From Methylotenera sp. (GTDB lineage Bacteria > Pseudomonadota > Gammaproteobacteria > Burkholderiales > Methylophilaceae): DNA of 64,000 nt. The stretch lies in NCBI GenBank assembly GCA_013141075.1, contig JABFRQ010000001.1, positions 478,554-542,553 on the forward strand. Direction: 5' to 3'. Under the pieces are notes generated by a model, which did not search any database, was not told the DNA's origin, and saw only the letters and a list, made by a program, of their open reading frames with translations. This document shows positions 59,103 to 64,000 of the stretch, one piece after another. Positions within the stretch are counted from its first letter, which is position 1, and each line of letters opens with the position of its first letter. The position numbers were made by a program, and so were the translations under genes.

Positions 59103-59729
59103 TAAATCGATATCTGATTGTATTTGACTTTTAGCTAATTTTCTTTGTAATGTTCGCCTGTGCAAATTGAGTGCACGTGCAGTAGCAGAAATGTTACCTT
59201 TTTGCTCTTGTAAAATGCGCTGGATATGTTCCCATTCCATACGGTCAACTGAGAGAGGGTTAGTAGAAACCGCAACCTCAGTATTGCCCGATTGCTTTTC
59301 GAAGGCACGTACAATCTCATCAGCATCTACAGGTTTAGCTAGATAATGCGTTGCACCTAATTTAATGGCCTCCACAGCTGTAGCGACGCTTGCATAACCT
59401 GTTAGCATGACAATGCGTGTACCTGCGTTAAGGCTTGCCAATTGTCTAACCAAAACTAAGCCAGAGTTACCAGACATTTTTAAATCTATTACCGCCAATT
59501 CTGGTGGATTGTTTTTAGCAAGTTCAAAAGCACTTTCTGCACTATTAGCCAATGAAACCAAGAACCCACGTTTACGCATGGCTGGTGCAAGGGCATTTAG
59601 AAAATCTTTGTCGTCATCAACCAATAACAAGCTAGGTTTTTCATCGCAGTTATTTTCAACTGTATTCATAGTACTCATTTGGAAATTCGCAAATTTTTTA
59701 AGTAGCAAATAGATAATATAGGTAGACAC
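59091..59729 (-). CDS. RegA/PrrA/ActR-type response regulator
   Basis: 212-aa ORF: LLVDDDKDFLNALAPAMRKRGF, Fis-type HTH NISATARALNLHRRTLQRKLAK; likely starts at MSTMNTVENN. Confidence 0.88.
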   Translation of the reverse strand: MSTYIIYLLLKKFANFQMSTMNTVENNCDEKPSLLLVDDDKDFLNALAPAMRKRGFLVSLANSAESAFELAKNNPPELAVIDLKMSGNSGLVLVRQLASLNAGTRIVMLTGYASVATAVEAIKLGATHYLAKPVDADEIVRAFEKQSGNTEVAVSTNPLSVDRMEWEHIQRILQEQKGNISATARALNLHRRTLQRKLAKSQIQSDIDLLRY

Positions 59730-59781
59730 TTCTTGCGTTCCGCCAGCACCAGCGAAACACCCATAGTCCCCTAAAACATAT

Positions 59782-61881
59782 CTACCACCGACCCTCTAAT
59801 GTAACCATTAAACTGCGATACCCGTTTTCTTCAGTATTAAGTTTCCAATCATTAACACCTGAAGTAAAAGTATTTTGATTGCGAGTGTCCGCTGCCAGCA
59901 GATTTTGACCTGCCACGCGCAAATTATATTTTGGGTTAATTTTATAGAGCCAAAAAGCGTCTATCAGCGCGCGAGATTCATTGTAGGCATGTTGTTCATT
60001 GGGAATGTTAGTATTGCTGCGCCCAGAAAGCTGCAATGAAACACCATAACTAGATTGCAATTTAGGCAGGCTTTGATCTAAACCCATTGAAAAAATATAG
60101 CGCGGCGTATCACGCGCCATGCGCTGTATGCCAAGTCGCACATCATCAACTTCAGCACGTGGTAAAGTGAGGTGCGATTTTATAGTAGCGCCTGTCCAGC
60201 CAAAATTATCCATGCGCACTTTACCGTCTAGCTCAACACCGTAATGCAAAGCATCGCCTTCGTTATAGGGTCTGTCCACCCAGCGCACGCCTTCTTGCTG
60301 CACGCGACGCTCTGTAAAGTTGCTAGTTGAACGCACATAAACATTTACACCGATCACGCCTGCCTTTTCTGGCAAATAATGCTCGGCGACTGCTTCAAAA
60401 TTCACGCTACGTTCAGGTTTTAAATCTGGATTTCCGCGTTTATCAGCTTCTGTAGGTGTGTTGACTACAATACTACGTACCGTGGCATTGCTAATTTCAT
60501 TTAATTTTGGCATTTTCATGCCAGCACCTAACGATGTGCGCATGACCCATTGTTCAGTAGGTTGCCAGCGTACTGCAATAGATGGCAATAATGCAGCTTG
60601 GCGTTGTGAAACCGTATCAGCCTCTAAGCGCATATTTTCAAAGCGCAAACCTGTAGTGAGCGTTACTTTATCTTCTGGCGTCCAATCATCTTGTATCCAA
60701 AGAATTTCATCGCGAGAAGAAGCTGAATAGTCACCTTGCTGTGCAAATCCACCTTGGTACACTTGCGCATCGTCGCGCATGACTTTAACGTACTCTGCGC
60801 CAACTGAAACCAAATGCTCACCAAATGGTTTGTCTAGACGCATTGCCGAATTAAACTCTCTATCATGACTGTTGGTCGTTTCGTTATTGGTGCTTAGCAC
60901 ACCAAACGCATCGCGCGAGTTGCGAACCAAATCAGAAGTTCGGCGGCCATCAGTAAACGCCGTGCGCGCAGTCAATTTGGTGTCTGCAAAGTGCTTTTCG
61001 CCCTCTACACGTAAACGTAGCGTTCTGCTAAAACCATCTTCAGAAGTATCTCTATCACCGTTGTAAGTTAATGTTGGGCTTGTAGCTGGGTTAGCCGCAC
61101 TTAACATGGTGGTGCTCTTGCGATCTACTGGGCCAAAAAAAATCATCGGCGATAATGTCAAGCTATCTTGACCTGATTTCCAAGTCAGCTTAGGTGAAAA
61201 TGCATGATGACCTAATTTAGTTTTGCCGTTTGTTTGCTCTTGCTCCCACAAGGTAGGGTCACCAGCTACAGAATCTTGTTTATTTAAGCGATTTTCAAAA
61301 GGAGAATTATTAAAAATTAAGCTTATAGGTAAAGACCAGCCAAAATTACCAGCGCCGCCATTTTCAGTCCAAGATAATAGCTCACCCACTTGGTCACCAC
61401 GCAAGCCCAGCCCTGCTCTAACCTCAGTGGAGCGCTTAGGAATCGCCTTTTTCATCACCAAATTCACGGTAATGGCAGAGGCTCCGCCATACTCAGCCGA
61501 CGAACCGCGCAAGATTTCTACACGCTCAAGTTCGCCTGAAGGCAAGCGCCCCATTGCCCCCATCACCACTTGTGATGATTGACGTTCACCATCAATGAGA
61601 ATCTGTACAGAATCGCGAGACATGCCACGCGCTCTTTGACTATCGCCTTTTATTTCAACTCCAGGAAGCTTACCCAACACATCACCTACCGTCATTACGC
61701 TCATGTTATCAATCTCTTTACGATCAATAATCACTTTTTGCGTGGCAGCATCACGGCGCATTGATAAATCATTGCGCTCACCCGTTACGGTAATTGTATC
61801 GAGTTTAATGGCTGTTTCTTCAGCGTTCACCAAAGTGACTGTTGAAACAAATAAACATACACCTAACAAATATTTCATCAA
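59782..61881 (-). CDS. TonB-dependent receptor
   Basis: 699 aa, signal peptide, plug domain (DTITVTGERNDLSMRRDAATQKVIIDRKEIDNM), beta-barrel, C-terminal aromatic. Confidence 0.92.
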   Translation of the reverse strand: MMKYLLGVCLFVSTVTLVNAEETAIKLDTITVTGERNDLSMRRDAATQKVIIDRKEIDNMSVMTVGDVLGKLPGVEIKGDSQRARGMSRDSVQILIDGERQSSQVVMGAMGRLPSGELERVEILRGSSAEYGGASAITVNLVMKKAIPKRSTEVRAGLGLRGDQVGELLSWTENGGAGNFGWSLPISLIFNNSPFENRLNKQDSVAGDPTLWEQEQTNGKTKLGHHAFSPKLTWKSGQDSLTLSPMIFFGPVDRKSTTMLSAANPATSPTLTYNGDRDTSEDGFSRTLRLRVEGEKHFADTKLTARTAFTDGRRTSDLVRNSRDAFGVLSTNNETTNSHDREFNSAMRLDKPFGEHLVSVGAEYVKVMRDDAQVYQGGFAQQGDYSASSRDEILWIQDDWTPEDKVTLTTGLRFENMRLEADTVSQRQAALLPSIAVRWQPTEQWVMRTSLGAGMKMPKLNEISNATVRSIVVNTPTEADKRGNPDLKPERSVNFEAVAEHYLPEKAGVIGVNVYVRSTSNFTERRVQQEGVRWVDRPYNEGDALHYGVELDGKVRMDNFGWTGATIKSHLTLPRAEVDDVRLGIQRMARDTPRYIFSMGLDQSLPKLQSSYGVSLQLSGRSNTNIPNEQHAYNESRALIDAFWLYKINPKYNLRVAGQNLLAADTRNQNTFTSGVNDWKLNTEENGYRSLMVTLEGRW

Positions 61882-61895
61882 TTACCCTTAAATTT

Positions 61896-64000
61896 TTAGC
61901 TTTGTTTCCGCCGTACAAAAATACCAGCCCCTAACAGCCCAGCAAATGTAAGCCATAACCAAGCAGGTGCGGCAGCCAGCAACTGCTGGCTTAAGTTATT
62001 TTTTTGCTCTTTCATTTCATAACCATCCACTTGCTGTACTTTATCCAATGGCTCAGGCTCGTTTTTTTTAGCCTTGTTAACTTGGCTATTTTGAGGCTTA
62101 GTGCTAGGTTTTCTTTGCTGTGATTGTGCTTTAACTTGACTTGCAGCGTTCATCTGCTTAGCAGTTTGCCCCATATTAGCTTGGTTACTGCTGGCCTGAT
62201 TTACCTGCACCTGAGCTGACTGTATACCAACAAGCGGAGCTGGTAATTTTACAGCAGCCTCACCTATTTTTCTATCTTGATCTTGGGCAAGTTTAGTAAT
62301 TGCAGCACTAGAGCAAGTATCCATATCGCACGCCACACCAGCTTCAGCAATGACTTCCATATTGGCTTTTTCTAATGTGGCTTTGGTCATTGCATCTGCC
62401 TTCCAATAGCCTTTGTTAATCGCGGTTAACATACGGTCTATCATACCTTGGTAAGCCAGCATGTTTTTTGAATCACGAAACTTTTGTTTAATATCTAAGC
62501 CATTTCTATCTGCCACATAGGTTTCATACATTTCTTGCCATTTGGCATCGCCCACTGCCTCTGGGGTAGTGACTTGCCAGCCCCATAAATTTTCAGTCAC
62601 CATGCCAACAAATCTTGCCCCTGCATAGCCTTCTTTCATCATAGATTTAATCCATTCAGGGTTTAGGTAACGCGTGCGCATTTCTGTGCCGATAAATTTT
62701 TCTAATGTTTCGTGTTTAGGGTTTTTAGGATTAGAGAAATTCGCCACCAGCACTTCCGCGTTAGTGCCATTCACCGAGCGTAACGCAATCGCCGAACCGC
62801 CTAAATACTGGTAAAAATCATCGTTATCCAGTGCCGCATAGGTATTCGTTGAGCGGCTATGAATAGTCGCCTTTACGTCAGTTAAAGCAAGTTTAAATAA
62901 ATCCACCCCTAGCGAGGCAGGTATTTCCTTACCCGCAATCGGCTGTCCATCTTTGCCACTCACATCTAGGCCGCCCCAAAAACCTTGCCCATAAGGATTA
63001 CCCATGCGATTCAAATACACATCGGCGATTTCTTTTTCCTCTTTCCAAGTGTTAGACATAGGAATAACTTTATTCAGATTTGTACCATACACCCCCGTAG
63101 GGTGGAAAATACCCGCACCCCAGCTAATCGCCCAGCTTGTTCTTCAGGCACACCTTTGGCAATTAAAGCAGCACGGGTTTTTGATAATTGACGGGAATCG
63201 GGTTATCTGCTTCTTTGCCTGAGCGCGCCACGGTGGCCGCATTATCGAGCAGTAGCATCACTGGCCCGAATTGGTCGCGATACATGCCAGAAGGCGTGAT
63301 TACAACATCGACACGCGGTCGACCCAACTCTTCACGGCTAATTAACTCTGCGCCTTTCACCATGCCGCGCTCATCCCAAACAGGCTTAACGCCCATTAAA
63401 TTCATGATCTCCGCTTCTAACATGCCTTCGTGACGATAACTTTCCACGCCCCATAACGTAAAGGTCAGCTTGTCTGGATACTTGCCATGACGTTTGAAAT
63501 AATCTTCCACCACACCTTTTGCCTGCTTTGCCCCTGCGGCGTAGGTAGCGGGTGTTGGTAAGCGCGTCGGGTCAAAACCAAACAGGTTGCGTCCTGTCGG
63601 CAAGGCATCAGGATTACGAATAGGATCATTACCACCACTTGCTGCAATATAACCACCATTGAGTCCGTTGATCAGCGCGTCTAATTCAGCATCGCCACTT
63701 CGCGCCAAGCGCGACATGTAATCTGCCTTTTTTGTAGCACGCTGCTCAGGGGATAGGGTGGTTTCAATACTGAGCATCGCTTCTGCTGTTGTGTCTTGTG
63801 CATGTTCGTTGGGCGAAACACCAAAGGTATGTAAACCGTAAGGGGCATTTGCCTCACCCACTTCTTTGAGGTGGTCTTCAATGTCATTCACTTGCTCGTT
63901 GGTGGTAATTTCAGTAAAACCTAAATCTTTCGCCACACCCAGTTTGTTGGCAGAAATTGACAAATCGCTCAGTATCGCAGCGGCAGCAGTCGGGCCTTTT
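61896..64000 (-). pseudogene. cobN: CobN-like chelatase with C-terminal TM anchor, disrupted by two frameshifts (partial at window end)
   Basis: Two ORFs (63163-63963+ and 61896-63092) are pieces of one CobN-like protein; the intervening conserved peptide SKTRAALIAKGVPEEQAGRLAGVR lies in a third frame. Confidence 0.78.

Noticed and set aside
61896-64000. Treating the CobN-like gene as proof of cobalamin synthesis
   Set aside because: CobN-like proteins next to TonB receptors also occur in metal/heme uptake loci; no other cob genes in the window.

Overview
Window from what looks like a betaproteobacterial (Methylophilaceae-like) chromosome; the taxon is inferred from protein style only. Housekeeping backbone: pmbA (partial), yjgA, nhaD, mog, thiL, pgpA, pncC/cinA-C, recA, recX, alaS, lysC, tRNA-Ser and tRNA-Arg. 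Accessory blocks: (1) an ars operon (arsR-arsC-arsD-arsA) with no recognisable efflux permease. (2) A probable bacterial ceramide/sphingolipid locus (GNAT/bCerS-like, fatty-acyl-AMP ligase, CerR-like reductase, ACP, SPT-like aminotransferase), followed by lipid/glycan-type genes: flippase, LpxO-like hydroxylase, three thymidylate-kinase-like P-loop paralogues, glycosyltransferases and two PAP2 phosphatases. (3) An MdtABC-type RND efflux operon. (4) A degenerate island next to a 3' tRNA-Lys fragment, with Fic, HTH-ImmA/IrrE and a yggL pseudogene. (5) The standout: an 11.65-kb Tn3-family transposon (46970-58621) with 38-bp terminal inverted repeats (36/38 identical), tnpR and tnpA. Its only passenger genes are metR, metE and nrdAB, with a cobalamin riboswitch directly upstream of nrdA. 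It reads as a self-regulated mobile 'B12-bypass' module. (6) A CobN-like chelatase with two frameshifts plus a TonB-dependent receptor and a RegA/PrrA-like response regulator. All calls come from reading the sequence and the supplied ORF track; no searches were run.
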